Source: Astragalus membranaceus (Eukaryota > Streptophyta > Magnoliopsida > Fabales > Fabaceae). From it: DNA of 64,000 nt. The translations under genes were made by a program, and so were the position numbers. The stretch covers positions 55,702,778 through 55,766,777 of the forward strand of contig CM076848.1 of assembly GCA_039519185.1 (NCBI GenBank), given 5' to 3'. Position 1 is the first letter of the stretch; each line of letters starts with the position of its first letter. Shown piece after piece: positions 35,067 through 46,150 of the stretch. The notes under the pieces were generated by a model. The model saw nothing but the letters and a program-made list of their open reading frames with translations. It did no database searches and was not told the DNA's origin.

Positions 35067-36530
35067 TGATAACCTTATTTTATATAGGTTATTTATGCTC
35101 CTAATACTTAAGTTATGCTTATTTCTCAAGTAATTTTAGTACTTAAATATGTGAATATATGAATACTAGGATAAATATAGATTATAAGTCAATTCCTTAA
35201 AAGTTGGGCATAGTCAATGCCTTTGTGAATATGTTTGATGTTTTGCTTTAGCGCTGCAGCGTGTGCTATCAAGGAAACGCTACAGCGTTATATGACGGCT
35301 GACTATTAAGATATTTGTGTAGCCACTTGAGAACATGATGAGCCATCACCCTTATCTCTTCCTCTCAGCTGGAATTGTTGACTTTCAAGTGGATGCTAAA
35401 TTACACTTGGCGCCTCCTAAATGGAACCCATGTGATAGTTGTTGTATTCCATCATTACCACTTTTTGTAAAGTGCTTTAAGGATAATATCTAAGTTTAAT
35501 AATTATCATGTAATATTATTATACTATTAAGACTTAGATATTATTTAGATTAATTAAGATTGCTTCGCCAAGAGGTAACTTACGTAGACAAGTGTGAAAA
35601 CTTGAAAGAAGAACTACATACATACGTAGTAGCCACTCTCCATTGACACACTTTTGAGCTTTTATTTTTAGCATAGTTTTCTAAGTTCTCATAAAAAGGT
35701 TTTGCTCACGCCTCAACTTCATCTCTTGTATGCTACTTGGGATCATTGGAGTGCATCTTTTGCAACCACTCTTCTCTTGTCTTCATACGGTAATACATAC
35801 TCTCTAGTTGTATTATGTTGATGGAACTTGTGATGAGCTAACTTTGTTGTAGTTGGATTGTTCTTGGTATGTAATGAACCTTGAGTAACTTTTATATAAT
35901 ATTATGATGTTTGTGTTTTATTCCTTGTGTCATAATACTTTCAATCTTGGTTTGGGAATGATCAACTAAAACAAGGTAACTTTGTGGATACAGACATGGT
36001 TCACAAAGAGAACTCAAGGAATGATATGAATGAAAACCCTTTAAAGACATTTAAAGGAAGCACTACTTAACTCTAGACATAGGGGAGTAGTAGTTCATAA
36101 GGCAAATGTTGTAAGAGCTTAATATACAGGGGTAAAACTTATTTAGAGCCTAGACATAGGAGTCTTGTAACATAGCCCTGACGAAAGTGACTGAAAGGCA
36201 CGCCACCAAGGCGCTACAGCGTCTAAGGATTCTGAAGCGCTACAGCGCTTAACGCTACAGCGTCTAATATTATCTGAACATTACTCTTGGGAACTTACAT
36301 GCTATTGAGCTATCCAACTCACTTTTAATTACTGCAAATTTACTCCTGTTTTATCACAACTTATAATGTTTACAACTCTTCACTTTCACTTGTTACTTAA
36401 TTCTTTTCACTAAGATTCTAATCACTTAAACTTCATAGATTAATTCCAATCCCTGTGGGAACGAACTTTACTTATCAATATATTACTTGTTGCGATTGTG
36501 TATACTTGCACATCATCTTTTCGCACAACT
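35067..36530 (+). repeat. 3' LTR of element c
   Basis: 1,464 bp, identical in length to the 5' LTR. The last base is T instead of A (CACAACT against CACAACA). It is followed by the ATGCT duplication and the resumed pol of element A. Confidence 0.94.
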
Positions 36531-36535
36531 ATGCT

Positions 36536-37885
36536 CAATTAAATTACACTACCACTGAGAAAGAGCTACTAGAAGTCGTGTTTGCCTTTGACAAGTTCAG
36601 GTCCTATCTTGTGGGAGCTAAAGTGGTGGTATACACTGATCATTCAGCAATCAAATACCTCATTTCTAAGAAAGATGCCAAACCAAGATTGATAAGATGG
36701 GTGTTATGGCTGCAAGAATTTGACCTTGAAATCATTGACAAAAAGGGAGTGGAAAACCAAGTGGCAGACCATTTGTCTAGGATCCCTGATGGTGACTCAC
36801 TCTCTTCTGTCTCTGAAATCAAGGAGTGTTTCCCTGTTGAACAGTTGCTGGTGTGGTAACAGCATCTGCTGATGCTATTGATTCTGTAGCAGAGATGCCC
36901 TGGTATGCTGATATAGTGAATTACTTAGTGAGCAATGTGGTGCTAGAAGAGTTTACTGCACAGCAAAGGAAGAGGTTCTTTCACCAAACAAATCAATATT
37001 TTTGGGATGAATCCCTCCTCTACAAAAGGTGTCCATATCAATTGCTAAGAAGATGTACTGCAAATGAAGAAATTGATGACATTCTGAAGCACTGCCATTC
37101 TTCCCCATGTGGAGGACACTTTGGAGGAGTCAGAACTGTTGCTAATCAAAGTGTTGCAAACAGGTTATTTAAGGCCCTCTCTTTTCAAAGATGCTCATGA
37201 ATTTGCTAAGAATTGTTATGGATGCCAAAGAGTTGGAAACATTTCTAATAGACATGAAATGCCCTTAAACAATATTTTAGAAGTTGAACTTTTTGATGTT
37301 TGGGGTATAAATTTCATGGGACTGTTTCCTCATTCCTTTGGCAATCTATACATTTTTGTAGCAGTGGATTATGTGTCTAAGTGGATTGAAGCAGTTGCTC
37401 TTCCCACTAATGATGCTAAGGTTGTGCTGAAATTCATTCAAAAGAATATTTTCACAAGATTTGGCACACCTAGAGCTATCATTAGTGATGAAGGCACTCA
37501 TTTTGCAATAAATTGATGGATGGGTTACTGGCCAAATATGGAAAAAAACACAAGGTTGCCACAGCCTATCATCCACAAACAAGTGGACAAGCAGAACTGT
37601 CCAATAGGGAAATCAAGAGGATTTTAGAAAAAATGGTTAACCCTTCAAGAAAGGACTTGTCCCTTCATATGGATGATGCTCTTTGGGCATACAGGACAGC
37701 CTTTAAAACACCTATTGGCATGTCTCCCTATAGGCTAGTTTTTGGAAAATCCTGTCATTTACCTATTGAGCTGCAATACAAGGCTTTTTGGGCAACCAAG
37801 AAGCTGAATTTTGATTTGCAACAAGCTGGTAGAGCCAAAATGTTGCAGCTCAATGAGCTTGAAGAAATGAAACACTTTTCATTTC
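36536..37885 (+). pseudogene. RNase H and integrase of element A, broken
   Basis: This is the continuation of A's pol after element c: T-E-K-E-L-L-E-V-V-F-A-F and D-H-S-A-I-K-Y-L of RNase H, then integrase with H-C-H-S-S-P-C-G-G-H-F-G near 37095, D-V-W-G-I-N-F-M-G near 37300, I-I-S-D-E-G-T-H-F near 37481 and N-R-E-I-K-R near 37608. The first catalytic Asp of M-D-F is replaced by Asn (I-N-F). Breaks: a frameshift with stop near 36855, another near 37140-37200 and a frameshift near 37510. The reading stops abruptly after L-E-E-M-K-H-F at about 37880, where the rest of pol and any third ORF are deleted. Confidence 0.9.
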
Positions 37886-38242
37886 TTCAAGCGCGCGCAA
37901 AGAGCAGTTGCTGCTCTGAGCATTGCGTGCGTCAGCACGTCGTGCAGTCTTGTACGATCACGTAGCGCCTCAATATCATCATTTATTCCTTTTCTCTCTC
38001 CAACCCTCACTTGAAAAACGCCTCCATTCCATAACCCCCATTAAACTTTTCTCTTTTTTTTCCAAAAACCATAAAACCATTTCCCCAAAAACACAAAACC
38101 ATTCAACTCTCCCACACCATTAACCCCTGAACCGTCCTTCTCTTCTTTTATAACCACCCATTTCACCTTCATTTTAAGTTCATTTCGTTTTGTTGTTGGT
38201 TGTCATTACTTGAGGACAAGCAATGGTTCAAGTTTGGGGGTG
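37886..38242 (+). other. Deletion junction and PPT of element A
   Basis: A GC-rich patch (37889-37965, with words such as GCGCGCGC and GCGTGCGTCAGCACG) unlike its AT-rich surroundings follows the truncated integrase. Then come a pyrimidine-rich non-coding stretch and GGACAAGCAATGGTTCAAG plus the polypurine tract TTTGGGGGTG before the 3' LTR. The homologous part of c contains an entire extra ORF, so several kb have been lost here. Confidence 0.65.
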
Positions 38243-39206
38243 TGATAACTCTCAGAAATGTGAGTTATCTATGCCAAAACAAATGAGAATTAATCTTGTT
38301 TAAAAGTAATTTATGTAAATAAATGTTAAGTTTGTGCATAATTAGCTAAAAATATGTTTTTGTGTGGAAATTATATTTTGGGCACTTTAAGTGCCATTTT
38401 GTGGGCTTACTTTAAGCTCCTCATTGTTTGTAATTTCTATAGTCTTTTGTGTATATTTGATTTCAGCAGTAATTGCTATTTTCATGACTTCATTTATGAT
38501 ATTTCCGTACGCTTTTATCATGTCTAAGCTCATCATGAGCTAATTTCCTTTTTAGTCAAGATCTTGGTGATATAATTATGTATATATGCATGCTAATTGT
38601 TGTGATTAGTACTTGATGCTTCATTAACTCATGCGATTTAATGTAATATACTCTTTTTGAACTATCGTGTTTTGATATCTTGAAGGAATTAAAGTGCTGA
38701 TTTCATGAGTTAATATGGTTAAAAAGTTAATAGGAATATTATTTTTCCTAGTGAAGAATAGGAATATGAAGCTAGGACCATAGTGTGATCTGAAACATGC
38801 TTTACACACTTCAGAATAAAACAAATGGGATCTTAGGAATAAGAGAACCTTTTCAATATTTTGATTATAAAACTGGAAAGCTTAATTTCAGTTCAGCGCA
38901 CTGAATGCTATCACAGCACTGACCACAACACTGTTACATAGTGAAGGAATTACAGATCCTGGTCTTGACTAATATCATCTCTCTGATTTAATACCTCGTG
39001 TTACTGATTTTATTACCATTTGCAATTTAATTACTGTTAAACACCATGAATTTTTACCATGTTTTACTTTTTATTTTTCCCTTACTAATTCGAGTATTAG
39101 TGAATAGATCTAGAATTTAAACTATATAATCCTCGTGGGAACGGTCTTTTCTTATCACTTTATTACTTGTTTGACTGTGTATACTTGCACACGTTTTTAC
39201 ACAACA
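38243..39206 (+). repeat. 3' LTR of element A, internally deleted
   Basis: 964 bp, TGATAACTCTCAG to TTACACAACA. After TTTTGTGGG it jumps to CTTACTTTAAGCTCC, losing about 490 bp relative to 3827-4317 of the 5' LTR, including the TATA box. Many substitutions separate the two LTRs. Confidence 0.92.
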
Positions 39207-39211
39207 TAAGC

Positions 39212-39960
39212 CAATCCCGAAGATTGAAAGAAGATATCTCTGCAAGGCAATATTCTCGAAAGACACATAAGAAGTTCTCGAAGGCTCAAAGGCGAAACTT
39301 TAAAGACCAGAATAACGCACAAGAGCAGCTAAGGCAATTGCTTCGTATAAGACCGAACTGACAAAGACAATTGTGAAGCATCCAGACGCCAAAGGACACG
39401 TAGCATCGATCATCATTAATCATTAGTTAGTTTGTTTTTATCTGCTTTCAATAAGGACATGTGTCCATCATGCAGACTAGTAGTTTATTTTCTCTTAGCT
39501 CTATAAATAGGAATTCATACGAAGAATACGTGGCGAATTCATCACATTAAGTAGCCCATTACGCTTAACACATCCGAGAACACAGGATCTCTAGCTACAG
39601 CGCTGAACAATGTATGTCTGAGTCAACCCCTTTTTGTATTTTCAAACTTATTTCAATTCAATGCAATTTCTTTTCGACAATCGAGTGATGCACTCTTGTC
39701 TCCTTTTTTAGCAATTTACTTTTTATCCCATGCACTTGAGGAACTCGTGATGTTCTTTCCCTCTTGGGATTGATTTCTGTGGGTTGCTTGAGTTTGTTTG
39801 TACTTGTCTTTACATTTCGAAAACCCTCGGTGCGAAGTGTTAATTGGAGGATTCGCGTACGTTTTTCCCTCTTTGGACGTGATTTCCGTGTTTTGTTCAA
39901 CCGCTTGGCACCTGGAGTTTGATCGGATAATCACCTAGAATCCCGGATTTGTTTGGTTGT
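39212..39960 (+). mobile_element. Right piece of the old LTR that hosts element A
   Basis: Continues the sequence broken at 3663. It has a TATA box CTATAAATAGG at 39501-39511 and a downstream T-rich stretch with TTTGTATTTTCAAAC near 39633 that could be a polyadenylation region, as expected of an LTR. The right border is uncertain; 39960 is approximate. No coding sequence. Confidence 0.4.
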
Positions 39961-40617
39961 ACGATTGAATTCTCCCTATTCGCCATTACTCGTCTCGAAA
40001 AGCACGCAAATGTAAATGGTTTCCAACCTCGTGTGTTATTTCAATACGATGACAGCCGATCAAAAGACAAAATGCTAATAGAGAAAATGTTTTTGAAACT
40101 CAAAAAAATTACTGTGATTTTTCAATTTAAGAGTTGTTCAATATTGTAGATGGACCACAATCTAAACGTTTTCAATTTAAGAGTTGTTCAATATTCCAGA
40201 ACATTTACATTTTGGAAACCATTTTTCAACCGCTCGTGAAAGTTACTATTTGGATTATGAGCGATAAACGTACACAAGTACTCTACAAACCAAGAAGCTA
40301 CGGATGTTGTAAAGTGGGGCTTTCCATTAATGGTTATGGACCCAAACCCAACCCAACCAAACCACGCACGAGACATATTAATGTTGTCATTTTCGAATTG
40401 TCGAAAGGAAGATGCCAATGCCAGGGAGGAAAGGAAAAGCACAAGAAGGTTCATATATACTTCATAGTCATACTCATACCATGGCCATGCATGTGGGAAC
40501 AAGGCACCTTTGAAATTTGTGGTTAGGTTAGCTTTGTCATTTCTTCTGATCTGTCTCTTCTTAATTTATTCCTTTCGAATAGTCTCTCCATCATCACATG
40601 GAACTAGCTGAAATATT

Positions 40618-40697
<80 letters not shown>

Positions 40698-41709
40698 TGT
40701 GCTATGGATATTCTAACGTAATTTTACATGTATACGGCAAATTTAAATAAATAATGACAATGTGCGAAGTTTTGCGGCCAATGATGAACAGCCAAATACC
40801 GTTGAAAGTCTACTGAGAAGAGAAGTCTTAACTGCTGAAAATCCTATATTTACATAGAATAAAAACAAATATAGGCCAATATATAATACTTGCTCTGTTC
40901 ATTAAAAAATATATAATACTTGCTCCATTTTTTGAACTTAATTACTTAAAGTTAAATTGCACACTAATCATCCCGTTTCTTTGAGATAAAATTGATTTTC
41001 AGTGGCTTTTATATAACCCCGAATCTGTTTTTTTTTCTCGTTATTTTCCGAACAAATAATATTTTCTATCTCTAGGTCATTTATCTTCTTTCAACAATGA
41101 AGACAGGCTCTCCTGAAAGGGGAAGTACACAAAATCATACTCGTATTAATTAATATCAACGTAAACATAGAGCATCAAACTAAATATCTCCATCACACAA
41201 GTGATATGATAACGCAACATGCAACGAATGGCATATATGAAAGAAAATAACTACCCATTCTCTCTCAAATATTTAGCATATGACACATGAAATAATAAAC
41301 ATTAACTAAGTAAATATGTAGACTAAAATACTCTCATTTAATAGTTGCTCTTCAAAATGGATACATGTGTTTATTTACAATTAAATTTAAGCACCTAAAA
41401 CTAAATTAGCACAAATATTCACCCTCTTGAAAACTCAAATATTTATCAATATTTTGGATAGTGGGAATTCACATTTATAAGTTGTGAGATATTAGTTTTG
41501 GTAATGGTGCTTAGTAAAGGCTCAACTTTAATGTATCTTGATTTATTAAGGGTATAGTTAGAAGAAAATGGTTAAATTAACATTGGATTCGTAAAACATC
41601 AAAAGATACGACATAGAGGGAGTACTATGTTAAGTGTTTTCTTAAGTAGATTAAACCTACCGTCAATCAACATCTCTGGCATAATGCATAAGCTACCCTG
41701 AGACATGGG
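39961..41709. other. Intergenic, AT-rich, no gene seen
   Basis: No protein or RNA gene can be supported. A 27-bp direct repeat (TTTTCAATTTAAGAGTTGTTCAATATT at 40119-40145 and 40169-40195, given here as positions of the repeat) and a TA microsatellite are the only clear structures. Open stretches near 40134-40526 and 40188-40502 overlap on opposite strands and show no known family. Confidence 0.5.
40620..40693. repeat. (TA)n microsatellite
   Basis: An uninterrupted alternating AT run of about 74 bp, some 37 repeats. Confidence 0.97.
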
Positions 41710-42128
41710 TACGGGGCGGATCCACCTCTAGCTCAGTGTGGTCAACCGCACATCCTGAAAAATAAAATTAGTATCAATACTTCTATTAAAAAGAATTGCA
41801 CACCTTGAAAAATAAAATTAGTATCAGTACTTCTATTAAAAAGAATTGCACACCCTAAAAAAATTGCATTCAAGTTGCTAGCTTTGCACCAATCCAATGT
41901 ATCACACTTACACAGTCACTAACCGAATAGGGGATACATGAAAGAACTGCAGTCTAGTGACTTACATTGAGAGAGATGTTTTTAATAACATTGACGTTGA
42001 ATGTATATGACAATTATGAGATGTGTAATCTATGTATTTAAATATATCAAAATTTTATTTTTATTACATTTTTAGCGATGTAGGTGTTTAATTTTTTTTG
42101 CACACCCAAGGTCCTAGACCCGCCACTG
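41710..42128. mobile_element. Degraded hAT-like element
   Basis: The ends are complementary in type: left GGGGCGGATCCACC, right TAGACCCGCCACTG, the same end family as the hAT MITE at 61218. Flanking 8-mers GACATGGG (41702-41709) and GACACGGA (42129-42136) agree at six of eight positions, a decayed 8-bp duplication. Inside is a two-copy 50-bp tandem repeat (41754-41803, 41804-41853) with core AAAATTAGTATCARTACTTC. No transposase is seen. Confidence 0.5.
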
Positions 42129-42348
42129 GACACGGAGTCGACACAGTGCTCCTGGGTTCGACTGCAGTAGACAAACTCGATGTTGGCCAGTTCAAAATTT
42201 GCTCTTAAACACGAGCGATTATTAGTCTTTCGTTAAAAGCGTTGGAACACTACGTGGTTATCCAACAATTGGTCGAACAAAAAAACTAACAAAAAAACCT
42301 ATGGTTGGTAAAACCTAGCACAACAGGCAAAAACGGCGTTGTTTAGAT

Positions 42349-42920
42349 TAGGGGTGTTCGTGGGTCGGTTTGGATCGGATTTGACCAAATCTGTTGTCCG
42401 AACCAGTGATAATTATTCGGTTTGGGTTGGTTTGGATTTTACATTTTTTCCTCCAAAATCCGAACCAAACCGAACCGATATTGGACGGGTTGGTTTGGAT
42501 TGGGCTCACGAGTCATTCACTAAAATATTAATTTTCTAAAATATAAAAAAAAAACATTTTTTTATGATATTTCAACACTTTAAATAGCTAAAAAAATTGA
42601 AAATCACACGAAATCAAACTCAAATCCACTAATAGTCTTCCCATTCATAGTATTAAAATTTTACAACTTAATCATAAATTATTAAGGTAAAAATTCTAAG
42701 CAAATAAAATCGTGTGCATCTAAAATTACAAAATTGTTATGACGTAATATGGGTTGGTTCGGGTTCGAGAATTTGATTTTTAAAATCTGTTGTCCGATCC
42801 AAACAACTACGGGTTGGTTTGGATTTGTTCGATTTTGACCCGAACACGAAAAATATCCGAACCAAACATATCGGTTTGGAATGGATCGTGGGTTGGTTTG
42901 GATTTGCCCGAACACCCCTA
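42349..42920. mobile_element. hAT-type MITE, 572 bp
   Basis: Terminal inverted repeats TAGGGGTGTTCG and CGAACACCCCTA with further complementarity inward (TCGGTTTGGAT against ATCCAAACAAC and GGTTGGTTTGGAT). Perfect 8-bp target duplication GTTTAGAT at 42341-42348 and 42921-42928. The interior is AT-rich and non-coding. Confidence 0.92.
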
Positions 42921-42928
42921 GTTTAGAT

Positions 42929-44609
42929 TGAACATTTTTTTGTAAAAAAAAACCATGAATGGCGTGGTTAATTAGTGTCGGTCACAACAAGAACTGAAAA
43001 TGTGACTGACTTAAATCCATTTTCAATTTTTTTATGCAAATTAATACTACTAGTTTAGTTACTTAAGAACATGCTGATTAAGCAAACGCTATTGACGGTG
43101 GTTTAGTGAAAAGCCATGATTGAAGAAGATGCTCATTACTCAGTGGACCCAACATTTGACTTTATGAGAAATATCAGATTAGATGAGACATAAGTCGACA
43201 TGGTTCACCACACTGCTTCCACATAGATTCATAGTTATGTGAATGTCCATATGATTTGCATTCTTATACAGTAACGAAACCATAGTACTTCTGGTCCTTC
43301 CGATTCCGAATCCAATGTGGTCTCCAAACAATACAATGTTCCACACGTTATGTTCTGCTTTTGTCTTCTCCATATAAATTAGAGCATATATATTTAATTT
43401 TCTAGTACGAACAATTTTTTGTAAGGCCAATCCATTAATAATTCGTAACTGTAGGAATAATTTTTATCCAAGTAAAATAGAAGGACAAAGAGTAAATGTA
43501 GTAAGCATATCTATCTTTAGAGTGTTTATCATCCTCTATTTTTAATGCTATTTTCATGATTGAGGAGAATCTTATTATACTTTTTTTTGACGGGTGGAGA
43601 TTCTTCTTACTTTGATAAATAATTCTTCTTTTAAGTCAAAAACCTTGAAAATCACGTAACGAGCTAGCATGATATGAGATGAGAATTGCAGTTTTCCCAT
43701 TTGCCACCGTCTTAAGAAATGAGTTGTCCTTTTCCATGCGGTTAAAATGTTCCTATTCCTAACATGACTCTTTGACAGCAACGTTGTCTCTATCCCCCCC
43801 TCACTGTCGGCAGCAGAACCTTCCACATTCAAATAGAGTAAAATTTCAATTAAAAACTTTCACTAGTATTTTATGCAACGTACCATAAGATTAAAATTTG
43901 TTTTGTTTTCACCTTTATAAACAAACACTCACAACGCTACAATTTACTATATAACACGTACGTATTCAACGTTGAACATAGATTTCGTGTAATGTTTGTC
44001 ATGATCTATTCTAGTTGTTCTTTAACTTTGTTCTAAGCAAAAAAAAAAACAGAGTTCTCTAACTTCGTGGCAGTTAACTTTTGTTGTCTAATTGTAAAAG
44101 CCTTTAAGGGTGTTTCTTAATTATTGAAATGTCTATGTCAATCTGAAAGAGAGAGGTACTCTGAATTGAATGAGAATCATTCACCAATGGGGATTTCGGG
44201 TGGTAGGGACATTAGGGACCTTCAATTATATATGCATACCTTTCTTTTATCAAGTTGAGTAAATTACATTGGGAATGGGAATGGGAATGAAGGATATATA
44301 GATGATCATTTAAAATAGAAATTAAACCTTCATTTTCCTATTGCGGGTTGCATGTTGGTTATATACGAAAAGAATAAACAAGTATATAGAGATGAGACTC
44401 ATGAGAGAGAATACTAATAATTTGCAAGTACATTAGTACATTGAGTATTTATAGGTTGGTTGGTATACAATGGATTTATTTTATTTAATTTCTTCAACTT
44501 TTAACTTCCATAAGTAAGTATTAAGATTCGAATCCTAAAGGAGTTTGAAATCCCTAAGTTTTAATCTCTCTTCTCCATCTTCTCTATTTCTCTTCTACCA
44601 AACACACCC
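42929..44609. other. Intergenic, no gene seen
   Basis: AT-rich sequence. Minus-strand open stretches at 43179-43430 (83 codons) and 43575-43832 (85 codons) match no family I recognise and lack supporting context. No transposon ends were found. Confidence 0.45.
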
Positions 44610-44614
44610 TAAAG

Positions 44615-44940
44615 TGTTGGAATATCACACTCAATATTCACAAGAGAGACAGAGGTCGAAAGAAAAAGAGAGGTTGCCGAAGAGAGGGGAGTGTGTCGAA
44701 GGATTGAAAGAAGTGTTTTCTTGAGAGAGTGAATGCAAGAATAGGAACCCCTGAACCCCTTTCTCATTTTATTCATTATTGACTTGGTATAATGTGTATT
44801 TATAACACTTGGGAAAAACTAAACAGAATTTACCATTGTCTAATTACAGTTAAATGGATTTTAACCAATCACTTAAAACTAATACAAAGTCTTCTTAATT
44901 GCTAATAAGTCCTACACAAGTTTGTAATTACACCACAATA
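44615..44940 (-). repeat. 3' LTR of the Copia element
   Basis: 326 bp. It differs from the 5' LTR by scattered substitutions and a small duplication (CCCCTGAACCCCTTT against CCTCTTT-like sequence near 44750). Confidence 0.93.
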
Positions 44941-44951
44941 CTTTTCTTTAA

Positions 44952-46150
44952 TTCAAACTTACAAGGCTTAGCATTCCTATCTTGCTCCTCATAGCTTCGA
45001 ACTTGCTGGTCTTCAAACCCTTTGTTAGCATGTCTGCTAACTGATCTTCTGTACTGCAGTGCTCCACTGCTAGTTTCCCTTTGGCCACTTGATCTCTTAG
45101 GAAATGATACTTGATCTCTATATGTTTGCTCCTTCCATGAGAATTATTGGATGCTCTGCTAAATCAATAGCTGACTTGTTATCCACCTTCAATCTCATAG
45201 CACATTCACACTTCACTTTCAGTTCATGCAGCAACAATTTGTAGCCATTGTGCCTGACTTGCACCAAGTGCTGCAGCAATGTACTCAGCTTCACAGCTCG
45301 ACAGGGCTACAACATTCTGCTTCCTTGAACACCATGCTATTGGAGCCTGACCCATCATGAACATGTAACCAGAAGTACTCTTCCTGTCTTCTGTATCTCC
45401 ACTCCAATCAGCATCAGTGTATCCTACTAACAGAGTAGTTTCAGGCTCTGCTGTACTGGGAAACAGAATTCCCCAATCGATTGTGCCCTTGAGATATCTA
45501 AGTATTCTCTTTGCAGCCACCATGTGAGCTCTCTTAGGCACTTCCATGTATCTGCTTGCCACTCCAACACTATAGACTATGTTTGGCCTTGAGTGACAGA
45601 CATATCTAAGTGAGCCAATCAACTGCCTAAATAGTGTCGAATCAACACCTTCATCAGTGGCATCTTTCTGCAACTTCACTGTAGTATCAGCTGGTGTAGA
45701 TATAGGCTTGCACTCAAGCATTTTAAACCTCTTGAGTACATCTGTAAGGTACTTCTTCTGATGCAGGAAAATTCCCTTTTCACAAGACACAAATTCCATG
45801 CCAAGGAAATAAGACAATTTTCCTAGATCAGTCATCTCATACTCGGTCATCATCTGCCTCTTAAGCTTCACTATCTCTTGTCCATTGCTTCCTGTCACTA
45901 ACAGATCATCCACATACAAGCAAATGATTATCAAGTCCTCATTCATGTTCAATCTTACATACACACCATGTTCAGTCGAACACTTAGTGAAGTTTAGCTT
46001 CTGCAGTGAGGCATCAATCTTCTTATTCCAAGCACGAGGTGCTTGCTTGAGTCCATATAAGGCCTTCTTCAACTTCATTACTTTGTTTTCCATGCCCTTC
46101 TTCTCAAAGCCTCTAATGGCCCATTGAGGAATGCAGATTTGACATCAAGT
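44952..46150 (-). pseudogene. Copia RT C-terminus and RNase H, broken
   Basis: Copia RT and RNase H: L-K-K-A-L-Y-G-L-K-Q-A-P-R-A-W near 46070, catalytic Y-V-D-D near 45915, L-G-K-L-S-Y-F-L-G-M-E near 45815, and RNase H S-C-E-A-E-Y-I-A-A near 45290 with D-A-D-W-S-G-D near 45405. The upstream join (about 46118) lacks some 30 bp found in relatives after L-N-G-P-L-E and shifts frame, and a stop codon sits just before at about 46147. A further 1-bp frame change near 45236 splits Q from L-L-L-H-E-L-K. The readable RNase H tail runs to about 44960. It cannot give an active enzyme. Confidence 0.9.

Larger units (their letters stand above)
10472..36530 (+). mobile_element. Element c: near-intact Athila-like retrotransposon with extra 3' ORF
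   Basis: Full-length element of 12.3 kb without its insert d. LTRs are 10472-11935 and 35067-36530, both 1,464 bp with constant offset 24,595, so there is no net indel between them. The target duplication is ATGCT (10467-10471, 36531-36535). Order inside: tRNA-Asp-type primer site, gag, protease, RT, RNase H, integrase, a separate 647-codon ORF, a PPT. The only coding lesion found is a frameshift at the RT active site near 29250, besides insertion d at 13020. Removing c with one ATGCT restores the RNase H reading of A (T-L-V-D-A-Q-L-N-Y). The element carries 24 exact CGCTRYAGCG words. The matched LTR lengths point to recent insertion. Confidence 0.93.
3664..39206 (+). mobile_element. Element A: degenerate Athila-like Ty3/gypsy retrotransposon (outer layer of nest)
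   Basis: Outermost element of the nest, about 7.1 kb once three inserts are removed. It has a 1,465-bp 5' LTR (3664-5128), a tRNA-Asp-type primer site, gag, a deleted protease, RT, RNase H and integrase remnants, a PPT (AAGTTTGGGGGTG) and a 964-bp 3' LTR (38243-39206). The flanking 5-mers GAAGC (3659-3663) and TAAGC (39207-39211) are a decayed target duplication. Inserts: CACTA 5686-6718, reversed solo LTR b 8918-10275, element c 10472-36530. The Athila assignment rests on the Asp-type primer site, the gag motif N-K-M-A-E-K-F-L-V-K-Y-F-P-P and the pol sequence. LTR divergence plus the 490-bp deletion show that it is the oldest layer. Confidence 0.88.

Noticed and set aside
40134..40526. 130-codon plus-strand frame overlapping a 104-codon minus-strand frame
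   Set aside because: Opposite-strand overlap, no known motif and a short direct repeat at the start argue against a gene.
43179..43832. Two minus-strand open frames of 83 and 85 codons
   Set aside because: No recognisable domain, no splice or neighbour support; lengths are within chance for this region.
44519..44540. B-box-like GATTCGAATCC here and again near 49487
   Set aside because: No A box at a suitable distance and no tail or duplication; also outside the Copia element on both sides.
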